Part shown: positions 1 through 9,075 of the stretch, piece after piece
How the letters are laid out: each line of letters opens with the position of its first letter
Numbering within the stretch: the stretch's first letter is position 1
The notes under the pieces: model-generated
The model's database searches: none
What the model was told of the DNA's origin: nothing
What the model saw: the letters and a program-made list of their open reading frames with translations, nothing else
Translations under genes and position numbers: made by a program
Source of the DNA: a virus
Direction: 5' to 3' (one strand)
Length of the DNA: 51,194 nt
IMG/VR virus record: IMGVR_UViG_3300039210_000264
Span: 1-51,194 of that record

Positions 1-98
1 CGTACCTGCCGCCAAAGGCTCGAACCGCACCTTTTGTCCCACACCAGTCGCGACAACCACCAACCCCACTAGCGTATATGGCGTGTTATCAGCCAGCA
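1..98. repeat. Terminal direct repeat, left copy
   Basis: These 98 bases are identical to 51096-51193. The next base differs (T at 99, C at 51194). A reading frame passes through the repeat in phase at both ends, so this is the overlap of a circular or circularly permuted molecule and not two separate loci. The unique length is then about 51,095 bp. It could also be a genuine short terminal redundancy; the sequence alone does not decide. Confidence 0.95.
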
Positions 99-606
99 TA
101 GCGTTCGTAACGAGCGTCACTACGCCAGTGATGTCGGCGGGCCATGACCCGTCGCTTGTGTATTCCAACGCTTGGTTGTTGACAGCCAGCATGTCGTAGC
201 CCGCCCATATTTGCGTTTCTCCACTGAGAGTCACAGGCGAGTTTGTGACGATTACACCCGTGCTTACGCGCGTGAGAATTGTAGCTATGTCGGTCATACC
301 CCCGCTCGCACCATCAAACGGGTCGATGGGCACGATCACATACCGCCCGTCGAATGGATCGGCCAGCGCAGCCGAGGCGTGCAAGGCCAGCTCCCCCAGC
401 GTGCCCCTGTCCGTGGCGTTCCCGGCCAGCGCATACCAGCCGTTGCCCACCTCAGTCACAGCCCCCGCCGCTGCGCCAAAGGCCGCGCCCGACTTTGAGA
501 GGGTGACTGTTGGTGTGAGGCCGCTCTTCCCTGTTACGTGATCCGCCGAGTCAGTCAGGAAGAACAGCATCGGGAACGTAGTAGATGATTGCTTGCGTAG
601 TTCCAT
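1..606 (-). CDS. Tail fibre-associated structural protein, N-terminal part (gene crosses the contig join)
   Basis: The ATG at 604-606 follows an AGGAGG (620-625). Reading continues off the left edge and resumes in frame at 51095, ending at 50976, for a total of about 241 residues. The N-terminus contains FFLTDSADHVTGKSGLTPTV, a domain recurrent in phage tail-fibre or baseplate-associated proteins of Gram-positive-type and environmental siphophages. The remainder is Thr/Gly/Ala-rich and looks beta-structured. It starts 6 nt after the stop of the beta-helix fibre gene, so the two are probably translated together and act in the same adsorption apparatus. Biochemical function is unknown. The structural assignment rests on the domain and on position at the end of the tail operon. 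Confidence 0.8.
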   Translation of the reverse strand, partial: MELRKQSSTTFPMLFFLTDSADHVTGKSGLTPTVTLSKSGAAFGAAAGAVTEVGNGWYALAGNATDRGTLGELALHASAALADPFDGRYVIVPIDPFDGASGGMTDIATILTRVSTGVIVTNSPVTLSGETQIWAGYDMLAVNNQALEYTSDGSWPADITGVVTLVTNAMLADNTPYTLVGLVVVATGVGQKVRFEPLAAGT

Positions 607-612
607 CCGTTT

Positions 613-2409
613 CTATATGCCTCCTATAATGCGCGAGCGAGAGATGCCACCACCGCCCTGTACCGCTATTGCTGTCCACAGACTGCCCGTCGCGTTCTTA
701 CCCTCAACCCTCACAATCGCCTGCTGTGCCGTAGCTGATGTGTATGTCAGCGTCAGCGTTTGCCAGTTCGTGTCATCCACCATGACGACTTCGGAGAGAG
801 GCGTCGCGCCGTTTATGTCCGTCGCGGCAAGCAGTTGCGCCTTTGGTGTGGCCGTCATGCCGTTGGTGTCCTTTTTCACGTACACCTTCACCGTGTTTGT
901 GCCCGCCTTGAGCAACAGAGGCAAGTCCACCCACACAGGGCTGTTCACCGCCGACTCGAATATGTACTGCCAGGTGGTAGTTATTGTCGTGCCAGGGGGC
1001 AGCGTTACCGTGTCCGACACGATGCGCCCGCCGCCCATCCACGCCTTGAGTGCACCCGCTACCCCGCCAATGTCAAACAGCCACGCGCCCTGCTGACGGG
1101 TGCCGTTCGCGCCCAGCGCGTAGTTGACGACCTGGGTAGTGGATGAGAGGGACGCGCCGTAGCCGTATACGTTCCCACCATAACCCAAATACACATCAGC
1201 AACTGTATTGCCGGATTGTGTACCATGTAACGTCGCGTTCGTGCAACCGTTCAGGCCGTACGTGTTGCTGCAGGCCGCGTTGTTGTACACGTTCGCGTTA
1301 GTGCAACTGGCCAGGCCCTGGGAGTTGCCGGAGGCCGCGTTGTTGTACACGTTCGCGTTCGTGCAACCGTTCAGGCCGTACGTGTTGCCGCAGGCCGCGT
1401 TGTTGTACACGTTCGCGTTCGTGCAACTGGTCAGGCCGTACGTGTTGCCGCAGGCCGCGTTGTTGTACACGTTCGCGTTAGTGCAAGCGTTCAGGCCGTA
1501 GGTGTTGCCGGAGGCTGCGTTGTTGTACACGTTCGCGTTAGTGCAACCGACCAGGCCTTGGGTGTTGCCGCAGGCCGCGTTGTTGTACACGTTCGCGTTA
1601 GTGCAACTGGCCAGGCCTTGGGTGTTGCCGCAGGCCGCGTTGTTGTACACGTTCGCGTTCGTGCAAGCGCTCAGGCCGTAGGCGTTGCCCGACACCTCGG
1701 CCTGTATGTCATGCCGGAGTGCGGTATTTGTGTTCGTGCCTATGAACACATACCCGTTGACCGTGTTGCCGGACGAAAATCGCACGTTGCTAGTCTGGAG
1801 GAGGATGCGTGCCCCCACAGCCTTAGCCGTTGTGAGGCCCGCCGTGAGTGTGATCTGCGTAGCGGAAATAGCGGAAATAACCCGCGTCTCAGTCGCGCCC
1901 GAATATGGGTAGTTCCAGATGAGGACAGTGTCGCCCACAGCCCACAGGTCGGTAGTTACGTCCGCGTCCACCGTAAGCACAGTCGCCCCCACGCCTGCCA
2001 GTACAGTCGTATGCAGCACGGGCACTGCGGGCACAGCGCTCCACACCGACACCCAGAGGTTAGTAACATTAACGTGGAACGTTGAGTTGAGATTGAAGAA
2101 CGTTTTAGCGGCGTAGGGTATGGGCACAGCTTGCGTACCGGCCAGCAGTTGCGCCATAGCCCCCGTACCGGACGTGCTACCCTGTATGTCCGCGCTCGCT
2201 TTGAGTTGGTATACGCCTGGCGTCGTGCTGACCTGGAGCGTCCCGCCCTTCCAGATGGTGACAGCCACACCCGTTACAAAAGCTGATTGGTTTACGTCAA
2301 AGGTGACGGTGTGCGCGATGATTACCAAGTCCGTGTCAACAGGCACCCCTAAGTCCCAGGTGCCTGGCGCACTCCAGAGGCCGTTAGCTACTGATGTTTT
2401 AGTTGCCAC
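613..2409 (-). CDS. Beta-helix tail fibre/tailspike-like protein with 20-residue repeats
   Basis: This 598-residue protein starts at a GTG with GGAGGTG just upstream, overlapping the previous gene by 11 nt. The N-terminal ~250 residues read like the capping region of right-handed parallel beta-helix proteins (GTWDLGVPVDTDLVIIAHTV). Residues ~245-400 are seven near-perfect 20-residue repeats of the type CTNANVYNNAACGNTYGL, each with Asn ladders and two Cys, resembling NosD/pectate-lyase-type helix coils. The last ~200 residues look like a carbohydrate-binding or Ig-like beta domain. Position among tail genes suggests a host-binding fibre or spike. I see no catalytic motif. The identical DNA repeats could allow slippage, so the coil number may vary between isolates. 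Confidence 0.75.
   Translation of the reverse strand: MATKTSVANGLWSAPGTWDLGVPVDTDLVIIAHTVTFDVNQSAFVTGVAVTIWKGGTLQVSTTPGVYQLKASADIQGSTSGTGAMAQLLAGTQAVPIPYAAKTFFNLNSTFHVNVTNLWVSVWSAVPAVPVLHTTVLAGVGATVLTVDADVTTDLWAVGDTVLIWNYPYSGATETRVISAISATQITLTAGLTTAKAVGARILLQTSNVRFSSGNTVNGYVFIGTNTNTALRHDIQAEVSGNAYGLSACTNANVYNNAACGNTQGLASCTNANVYNNAACGNTQGLVGCTNANVYNNAASGNTYGLNACTNANVYNNAACGNTYGLTSCTNANVYNNAACGNTYGLNGCTNANVYNNAASGNSQGLASCTNANVYNNAACSNTYGLNGCTNATLHGTQSGNTVADVYLGYGGNVYGYGASLSSTTQVVNYALGANGTRQQGAWLFDIGGVAGALKAWMGGGRIVSDTVTLPPGTTITTTWQYIFESAVNSPVWVDLPLLLKAGTNTVKVYVKKDTNGMTATPKAQLLAATDINGATPLSEVVMVDDTNWQTLTLTYTSATAQQAIVRVEGKNATGSLWTAIAVQGGGGISRSRIIGGI
1261..1680. repeat. Seven tandem 60-bp coding repeats in the fibre gene
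   Basis: Each 60-bp row from 1261 to 1680 repeats the same sequence with a few substitutions (for example the shared string GCGTTGTTGTACACGTTCGC). A degenerate partial unit precedes it at about 1230-1260. The units are in frame and encode the 20-residue beta-helix coils of the fibre gene. There are no unique spacers, so this is not a CRISPR array. Confidence 0.95.
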
Positions 2410-2659
2410 GGAACACCTCCGTCATACCCAACAATCTGGCAAGCAGAGGTGAGTTGTCCAGCACCGCCCGCCTTTGCTCATCAGGCATGGTAGGCCACGC
2501 ATCCTGTAGCGGCGCAAGCCAGCCGTCTACCCTGTCCAGTGCTGCAAGCATGGCTGTGCGCTGTCCTGTATTCAGCTTGATTGTGCGGCGTTGCCTCTGG
2601 CGTGCGGGGCGTGTGCCCGCCCCAACCGCCTGAGCCTGCTTACTGGATGATTGTGCCAT
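2399..2659 (-). CDS. Small tail-region protein of unknown function
   Basis: 86 residues. The ATG is preceded by GGAGG with 7-nt spacing. It overlaps the next gene by 11 nt and the previous gene by 20 nt, so it is part of a tightly coupled operon. The N-terminal third is basic and Gln/Arg-rich (RPARQRQRRTIKL). The rest is predicted helical (TMPDEQRRAVLDNSPLLARL). I do not recognise the family. Genes in this position, between the tip protein and the fibre, are often small baseplate or fibre-assembly proteins, but that is only positional inference. Confidence 0.75.
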   Translation of the reverse strand: MAQSSSKQAQAVGAGTRPARQRQRRTIKLNTGQRTAMLAALDRVDGWLAPLQDAWPTMPDEQRRAVLDNSPLLARLLGMTEVFRGN

Positions 2660-2849
2660 TCTCGGCCTCCACTACCCACGCGCTGAGAAGGTTGTCAATG
2701 TAGTCCACCTCTAGCGCGTCCACAGCCGCCTGAGTGTCGTCCGGCTGGGAGAGGAAGTGCCAGATGTGCCTCTCCCCATGCGAATTGTTGAGGTCTGTCA
2801 CTACATCGTAGCCGTCACATGTTGTGCTCTCTTCTATGATCGTTGCCAT
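2640..2849 (-). CDS. Small acidic protein of unknown function
   Basis: 69 residues starting at ATG 2849, preceded by AGGAGTAGG. A longer upstream extension of the frame is just the shadow of the neighbouring gene and has no start signal. The protein is acidic and has no recognisable motif (NNSHGERHIWHFLSQPDDTQ in the middle). It overlaps the next gene by 20 nt. Likely a minor tail-region product. Confidence 0.7.
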   Translation of the reverse strand: MATIIEESTTCDGYDVVTDLNNSHGERHIWHFLSQPDDTQAAVDALEVDYIDNLLSAWVVEAENGTIIQ

Positions 2850-2875
2850 TTTGCCTACTCCTACTCCTACCTCTG

Positions 2876-3370
2876 CTAAGGTTTTTGGTTGGCCGGAGTT
2901 GACAATCCGGACGTGCTCACAAAGATGTTGGGCGTAGCCACATGAGCCGTTGCTCCTGCTTCCTGTTGCAGCCACAGTTGCAGAGGAAAACCTATTGTGC
3001 CGCCCCCCACGCCCGTCAGCGTATGGATGCAGGCCCACGTATAGGTTGAGTAATGGAATGTCACAGGATCGCCCGCCTCTGGGTACGTCAACGCCCACAC
3101 CCCGTCCCCTATGAGATTGGCGCAAGCCATAAAGTCAACCTGGTTGCTCTGCTTGACGTACCTCAGATCAAGGATGGGCGCGCCCGAAGCGTCGTATACC
3201 TCGGTGCTGGTAGGCACGTATATAGGCACGTAGTTTGTGAACGTGCTAGGACTGTTTGCAGCCCCTACTGGATTGCTCAGAGCTATACCTCTCCCCAACA
3301 GAGCTATACCGGCCCCCAACAGAGCCACCAACACCCACCAGAACAGCAACAGTAAGAGTCTTATTTTCAA
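2876..3370 (-). CDS. Membrane-anchored or exported tail-region protein
   Basis: 164 residues if it starts at the TTG at 3368-3370, which has a perfect GGAGG 5 nt upstream. An in-frame ATG at 3382 is possible but has no SD. The N-terminus is a basic residue pair followed by a long hydrophobic stretch (LLLLLFWWVLVALLGAGIAL), a signal peptide or transmembrane anchor. The remainder looks like a small extracellular beta domain (SNQVDFMACANLIGDGVWAL). It is unusual to find an exported protein between tail tip and fibre genes. Possible roles include infection-cell surface modification, superinfection exclusion or a lipoprotein-like fibre accessory. No family recognised. Confidence 0.7.
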   Translation of the reverse strand: MKIRLLLLLFWWVLVALLGAGIALLGRGIALSNPVGAANSPSTFTNYVPIYVPTSTEVYDASGAPILDLRYVKQSNQVDFMACANLIGDGVWALTYPEAGDPVTFHYSTYTWACIHTLTGVGGGTIGFPLQLWLQQEAGATAHVATPNIFVSTSGLSTPANQKP

Positions 3371-3387
3371 GTGAACCTCCATTTGTC

Positions 3388-6300
3388 TTAAGCATACACC
3401 AAACGCCCCCATATTACGGGAGTGCATCGTAGATTGCCTGGCGTACCTGTCTTGACTACCTGAAACTCTAATGCCAGGTCGGTTGTGGCAGGCTGCGCGT
3501 TGATGGTTGTTACCTCCGACCTTGTCCATGTAGTAGCCGCCCATGCCGCCGTTGTCTGAGGTGTGGTCTGGACGTTCACAAATCCTGGCAGCGTTCTTAT
3601 GACTAGCGTCCAATTTGACAGCGCATTATTGGTACCGTTCACATAACCTATAAAACTCATGCGGGTAATGAAGAACGGGTAGTCGGCTCGTAGGGCTGCG
3701 TACTGCACTTCCTGTGTAGCCGCGCTATCGAACACCGCGCCCACGTAGTACGACCAGGGCAGCGTGATTTCAGGCCCAAGCCAGCGCGTGCCGTCACTCT
3801 CCAAAATGAGGCCACTCTGTCCGATGATGTCCCAGCCCACGCCGTTGCTGATGATGATGACGGACTGGTACTTCTCTACTAGCGGGTAGGTCAACAACCC
3901 ATCTATAGTCTCGGATGCGTTTGCATCAATTGTTACTTTGCCTGTATTTAGCTGTTTGAACTCATAGACACGCCCAGGGCAGCCCGCTGCTGCTGGTAAA
4001 GTCGCTGTGAAGGCCGAGGCCGAGTTGCATCGGTACTCGAATATGGTGGCGTCTGCGGTGAACGCGCCTGTTATTGTGGAGATACCACTGGCCCTGATCG
4101 CGTTAGAGAGTGTGGTTTCGCCCGCAACTGACAAAACGCCACTCACAGCAGACGGCCCGTTGAGTGCGATGTTGCTGCCTGATGCTGGTGTAATGTTTAC
4201 TACGCCCGCAGAGAAGTCTATACTTCCGCCTGTGTCTCCTGTTCCACTGTTAGTAGAACCTTGAATGACGCGGGGAAATATAGTACCGCCAGCTTCGTCC
4301 ATGCGTATTACGTCAACTTGAAATGTGCCTACGCCAGACGCTACCACTAGCTTGAAGTATGGTGCTGTATACGCGGTATTTGCGGGGAACGCGCCGTCGT
4401 CTATGAACCCACGCTGTAGGAGTTGAGTACCAGCCACCCACGCTAGAGAGCCGCCACCAGGCTTCACGGCTACAACGTCTGAAATGTATGCGCGACTTCT
4501 GTCGTAGCACGCCACCCCGAACGTCGGTGTTAGACCAGTTAGTGTTGAAAGAAGGTATCGGAAAGACAGGTCTATTCCCACCCCCTTGCCTAACGCCCAC
4601 GGAACCAGTGGCCCCTGAAATCTATGAGTAGCTACAGTGCTCCCCAATTTGACGAAACACTTACCCTCTGTCCAACCGCTAGTTGTGTCGTAGACCAATA
4701 CTCCTAAATTGTTGTAGTCCCAAGCAGCAGGCATTGTCCCCGCGAGGTTGGGTATTTCGAGTGAGCCGTTTTCTGGCACGCCGCCGCCGTTGTCGATTGC
4801 TCCAGGCTTGATCGCCGCCAGTTGTATTGCAGCCGGGCCTACACTGGCAGCCGCGTACTGGTTGGTTTGTATCTGCCGCACAAAGTCTGGCCAAGCGAAC
4901 CACACCGTACCAGTTGTAATCCCACCGGCGGTTGCCGAGTAAATCAGGGAGAAGCGCATCGCCAGCGCGGGCATGGTGATCTTCGCGTCAAGCGCCCGGT
5001 CAGGGAATGTAGTAGCCGTTATGCCCGTGAATACAGGCAAGCGCGCACCCACAGCGGTCGTGCCGTCCTGCTGGTACGGCTGTATGTACATATTGCCGAC
5101 CCCGCCCGAAGCAATCTTGGCAGCGCCCAGCGCGTCAAGAACCTCGGTGGGCGAGCAGTAATACTGAGGCGACTCGATCTCTTTCACGCCGGAAGGCGGC
5201 ACAACCACTTTGAGAGACGACAGCCCTGAGAACGGCGGGACCGTAGCATCCACAGAGAAGTCGCCGATGACGGCGGGCGAGATTGGTGTCCAGCCAGCTA
5301 TCGTCAGGTTATCGTCCGAGTCGCTGTTATCGAAGCCGCCAGGCGATAAGTTGTAGGTGGGCTTCTTACCCATAGGGTGCGCGACGGTTGCGCAGTATGG
5401 CGACTCCTGACCGTATTGGTCTATCACCATCGCCGATACCATGTAGGTTTGGCCCATCATCACGTTGTCAACTACTATGGGTACGACGGTAGGCCAGGGC
5501 GAGCCGGGAGGTATCGGTATGGCTCTGATCGGCCCTATCGGCGGTTGCACTGCCACAAACCCACCCTGATTATTGGCTAAGGCCGCATGGCCGACGGGAA
5601 CCAGCATCCAGTAGCTCCCCGGCCCGTGTATACCGTCAGTAATCGTGCCGAGCGTTGGCTCTGCGGGTGTGGCAGGTCTTGCCGCCGCTGTGCCTGTTAT
5701 AGTAGCCGCCGCCCCGTCTATACCATAGCCATCAATCGCGTTGACATTCAGGGTGTATGCCACCCCAGGTGTCATAATGAGGTTGGCGGACAAGGCTAGA
5801 CCCACATGATAAGTGCTTTGTACCCCATCCTGCGTTTTTACTAATCTATATCCAGTGATCCCCAATGAGTTGGGGTCAGACGGAGCCACCCAACTAAACC
5901 CGACCACGGCGTAATTATTTCTCCAGTCGTATACGTTTCCGGTCTCGGTTAGAGAGGTCGGGGGGCCCAGTAAGGGTATGGCCGGCGTCGTGAACTGCAA
6001 CGCCGGAGATGTGTAGTCGGACTGGTTGCGGTTCCAGTCCTCCATCTTCGCTCGCACCAGGTACGCTGTCGCGGGCTCAAGCCCTCCTACGCTGCCCCGA
6101 CCGGTCTGTGCAGGCAGCCTGTATACGTTCCCAGGTGGCCCACCGACGAGTGAAATGAGCAGGTATATCCAGCGCGCGTCATCCCTCGGCGGATCCCACG
6201 AAAAGTTCTCCGAGACCGTATTCGCACCGTCCCGGCTCCCCGCGCTCGCAGCCAGGCCCGTCGGCTTCGCGGGTGCTGTCCGATCCTCTAGCTGAGGCTG

Positions 6301-9075
6301 GAGCAGCAGCCCTAGCGGTTCCTCGTCCCCCCACTCGATGTCCGCCTCCCCCAATTCGAGCGAGTACAAAACCGTCGTCGCCTTCAGCTTGCGCTGCATG
6401 GTAGCGATCACCAAACGCACGTTCTGCCAGCCCAGCTTATCGGAGTTGATGAGCGCGACCCGCCCGTTCGTATACTCTTGCAATGTATCGAGGCTCACCG
6501 TTTGGCGTGGCTGACCGTGCCTGCCCACTATCGCATCCCCCAGCGCCTGCCTCTTGACCCGCGTATCGAGGTCGTCCCGCTTCACCATGTCCTTATCAGG
6601 CTTCGGCCCCCACTTCGCCACGCTCGCGGCGGAGGTCACTATCGTGTACGATAGCAGCTTGATGGTCACATTCGAAAGCGTCGCCCCCTGGTTGTAGACC
6701 GCCCCCTGCGCGTAGAACGGCACGCTGGCCGAGGGAGAGGGGTGGCCGCTCGACAGGAACTTCTGCTGGTCGTTGATGAAGTACCGCACCTCGTACGTGA
6801 CCGTGCCATCGTGCGCGACCACCGGCCTCACGGCGACCTTGAACCTGTCCCCCTCCGCGTAGGAGTAAGCGCTGCCCACCAACGTGCCCAGCTCTACCGA
6901 TTGTACCTGACGTGGGGATGCGCTGATGAGCCAGCCGAACGCAATCTGGTTGTAGTGTGTGATCGTGTTCGCCGTGCCGGTGCCGAACGCCATATCCAAA
7001 TAGGTCTGCCACACCGAGAAATCGTCGAACCGGGGAGTGAGAGATGATGCCGTGCCGATGCCGTGCTTGGTGGCCGCCTGGTTGAATGCGTCCGTGACAG
7101 TAGCGAACGGCCCGCCCGCGTTCCTGTAGAACTTGATCACATTCGCCTCTAGCGACACCTTGATCACATCCCCGTTGGCAGGCGTGACCGAATAAGTCGC
7201 CATCAGCGTCTCGACGCCCGCCACCCGCTTGTAGATCTTGTAGGCCGTCAGCTGAGCCTCCACGTACCACAGGTTGTTCGCGTCGCTTATCCTGAACGCC
7301 AGCCTCGTGCCCACGCCCGCTATTATGGCGAACGTGGCCTGCACAATTGCAGTGGACACCCCCGAATCTATCAACGCATACGACGGCCCCGTGCCGCCCT
7401 GTGGCCCCGCCTGGTTGCTCGCCACGCCCCACACCGCGCCCGTGCCCAGGACAGCCCACGCCTGGCCCGACTCCGCGACCCCTAGCGTGCCCAGGTTATC
7501 GGGCCGGTTGTAGCCATCCTGCACCTTCCACACCTGCTCTGCGCTGGCCGTCACCGACCCGCCGTCCTCTGTGATCGCCTGCTTGCTCGTGGCTCCCGCG
7601 TCCCAGGCGTTCGTGGTCGCCGTCTTCGTCAGGTCGCCATCCGACCCCCCCGTCACTCCCGTCTCGTTCTGCCAGCCCACCGGTTGCGGTTCGCTCCCCG
7701 GCCCCGCTATCGTCACGATGTTGATCATCGCCGACCGATCCGTGCCCACCTTCAGTTTCCAGTACCGCGCGCCTACCGCCCACACCCCGAAGTCGTCCCA
7801 CTTCGCGCCCACAGCTGCGTTCGTCCCTATCCCGTGCAGCGTGGCCGCCTGGTTGAAGCTGTCAGTATACGTGCCCTTCAGCACCGAGTTTATGTAAACC
7901 TGAATAGTGCTACCCGCGAGCGTCACCTTGATTCTGTGCCCGTTTGCCGGTGTTATCAGGATGGTGCCCAGAGTGGTGTAGCTCCCGGCCTGGTACCTCC
8001 GCACAAGGTAATTCGTGCCGCCGTTGTTCTCGACGACGAACCCCTCCCACTTGTACCCGGTCGCCGGGAGTGAGCTGATCCTGAACGCCAGCCTCTGCCC
8101 GTTCGCTATCGTGTCGAACGTGGCGCTCACATCCCCATCGGCCACGTAGCCCGTTAGCACGGCTATATCCTCGCCCACATGAGCCGCCAGGTACGCGCGA
8201 TTACTGCCGTCTATGCCCCACGTGCCGAGCAGCGCGGCCCACACCTGCCCCGTGTCCGACGTGCCTATCGCGGTCGCGCTCGCCGCCCTTCCAAAGCCGT
8301 CGTAGGCGTAATAAGCGTGGCCGTCCGGCCTGTCTGTGAGGGGAATAGGCTCCTGTGCAGCCAGCAGCCCGGAGTAGTAGTGCAACACCCGGAGCATGGC
8401 CGCAGCGCCCCCCACGCCCGGATTGTAGGGGTCGTTCCACTCGCAGCTTACGAACCACCGCCTGGCGGTCACTTTGTACCCCACGTCTGAAGGTTGCCCT
8501 GGATCGGCTGCCAGATCGGCCAGGATGTAGCCTAGGCTCTTGAGGTCGTAGTCGTTATGCGACCCGGCTTCGTACGTGATGAAAGGCCCGCCCACCTGCG
8601 ACACGGTGTCCCACGTGCCACTCAAGCCGAACTGAGCCACAGCAGCATCCAGCAGTGCGGTCACTCGCGCCGAGTCGTTGCCTATAGTCGCCTGATAGAA
8701 CGCCATGTGCGGGATGATGAGGTTGAAATCCTCCTCCGGGCCGTCGCACTCCACCCTGGAGTGCTTGTTCTCCGGCACGGGAGAGGGGAACACGGCGCTG
8801 ATCCTACCACCGAAATAATATTTGTTGAGCAGTGGGTTGCCGGTGTTTTCGTCGAGGTAAAGCACCTCCATCCCTGGGCGTGGCTCTATCGGGATGGGTA
8901 AGCCGTCGCGCTCGCTCCACACCTCCGCCATGTCGAGGCGCTGCCACTGCCCGTAGGCGTGCGCCTTCTCGCTGACGGTCTCTTTCCCCTGCACCAGCTT
9001 GGGCACCCACCAACTGACGTTGTACCAGGCGGGCGATGGTTGGTTGATGTCGCCAAACCATATTTGCCGGCTCAT
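3388..9075 (-). CDS. Giant tail tip/receptor-binding protein (1895 aa)
   Basis: The ATG overlaps the tape-measure stop as ATGA. The first ~230 residues resemble the tail-tip hub region of siphophage tail proteins (WFGDINQPSPAWYNVSWWVP; KYYFGGRISAVFPSPVPENK). Next come two LamG/concanavalin-like jelly-roll modules of about 180 residues with matching ends (FNQAATLHGIGT / FNQAATKHGIGT, then DDFGVW / DDFSVW). Two fibronectin-III-like modules follow (~residues 940-1140), then carbohydrate-binding-like beta modules. The C-terminus has a short fibre-type domain (VTIDANASETIDG) and a final beta sandwich. It follows the tape measure directly, the usual place for the distal tail/tip protein. It probably joins the tail hub and receptor-binding functions in one chain. 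Confidence 0.85.
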   Translation of the reverse strand: MSRQIWFGDINQPSPAWYNVSWWVPKLVQGKETVSEKAHAYGQWQRLDMAEVWSERDGLPIPIEPRPGMEVLYLDENTGNPLLNKYYFGGRISAVFPSPVPENKHSRVECDGPEEDFNLIIPHMAFYQATIGNDSARVTALLDAAVAQFGLSGTWDTVSQVGGPFITYEAGSHNDYDLKSLGYILADLAADPGQPSDVGYKVTARRWFVSCEWNDPYNPGVGGAAAMLRVLHYYSGLLAAQEPIPLTDRPDGHAYYAYDGFGRAASATAIGTSDTGQVWAALLGTWGIDGSNRAYLAAHVGEDIAVLTGYVADGDVSATFDTIANGQRLAFRISSLPATGYKWEGFVVENNGGTNYLVRRYQAGSYTTLGTILITPANGHRIKVTLAGSTIQVYINSVLKGTYTDSFNQAATLHGIGTNAAVGAKWDDFGVWAVGARYWKLKVGTDRSAMINIVTIAGPGSEPQPVGWQNETGVTGGSDGDLTKTATTNAWDAGATSKQAITEDGGSVTASAEQVWKVQDGYNRPDNLGTLGVAESGQAWAVLGTGAVWGVASNQAGPQGGTGPSYALIDSGVSTAIVQATFAIIAGVGTRLAFRISDANNLWYVEAQLTAYKIYKRVAGVETLMATYSVTPANGDVIKVSLEANVIKFYRNAGGPFATVTDAFNQAATKHGIGTASSLTPRFDDFSVWQTYLDMAFGTGTANTITHYNQIAFGWLISASPRQVQSVELGTLVGSAYSYAEGDRFKVAVRPVVAHDGTVTYEVRYFINDQQKFLSSGHPSPSASVPFYAQGAVYNQGATLSNVTIKLLSYTIVTSAASVAKWGPKPDKDMVKRDDLDTRVKRQALGDAIVGRHGQPRQTVSLDTLQEYTNGRVALINSDKLGWQNVRLVIATMQRKLKATTVLYSLELGEADIEWGDEEPLGLLLQPQLEDRTAPAKPTGLAASAGSRDGANTVSENFSWDPPRDDARWIYLLISLVGGPPGNVYRLPAQTGRGSVGGLEPATAYLVRAKMEDWNRNQSDYTSPALQFTTPAIPLLGPPTSLTETGNVYDWRNNYAVVGFSWVAPSDPNSLGITGYRLVKTQDGVQSTYHVGLALSANLIMTPGVAYTLNVNAIDGYGIDGAAATITGTAAARPATPAEPTLGTITDGIHGPGSYWMLVPVGHAALANNQGGFVAVQPPIGPIRAIPIPPGSPWPTVVPIVVDNVMMGQTYMVSAMVIDQYGQESPYCATVAHPMGKKPTYNLSPGGFDNSDSDDNLTIAGWTPISPAVIGDFSVDATVPPFSGLSSLKVVVPPSGVKEIESPQYYCSPTEVLDALGAAKIASGGVGNMYIQPYQQDGTTAVGARLPVFTGITATTFPDRALDAKITMPALAMRFSLIYSATAGGITTGTVWFAWPDFVRQIQTNQYAAASVGPAAIQLAAIKPGAIDNGGGVPENGSLEIPNLAGTMPAAWDYNNLGVLVYDTTSGWTEGKCFVKLGSTVATHRFQGPLVPWALGKGVGIDLSFRYLLSTLTGLTPTFGVACYDRSRAYISDVVAVKPGGGSLAWVAGTQLLQRGFIDDGAFPANTAYTAPYFKLVVASGVGTFQVDVIRMDEAGGTIFPRVIQGSTNSGTGDTGGSIDFSAGVVNITPASGSNIALNGPSAVSGVLSVAGETTLSNAIRASGISTITGAFTADATIFEYRCNSASAFTATLPAAAGCPGRVYEFKQLNTGKVTIDANASETIDGLLTYPLVEKYQSVIIISNGVGWDIIGQSGLILESDGTRWLGPEITLPWSYYVGAVFDSAATQEVQYAALRADYPFFITRMSFIGYVNGTNNALSNWTLVIRTLPGFVNVQTTPQTTAAWAATTWTRSEVTTINAQPATTDLALEFQVVKTGTPGNLRCTPVIWGRLVYA

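Noticed and set aside
1208-2116. Several plus-strand reading frames opposite the fibre repeats, and the repeats themselves as a possible CRISPR array
   Set aside because: The frames are complementary shadows of the 60-bp coding repeats, and the repeats have no unique spacers.
6596-7801. Minus-strand Gly/Arg-rich frames inside the large tip gene
   Set aside because: Composition typical of GC-rich shadow frames; no SD or motif.
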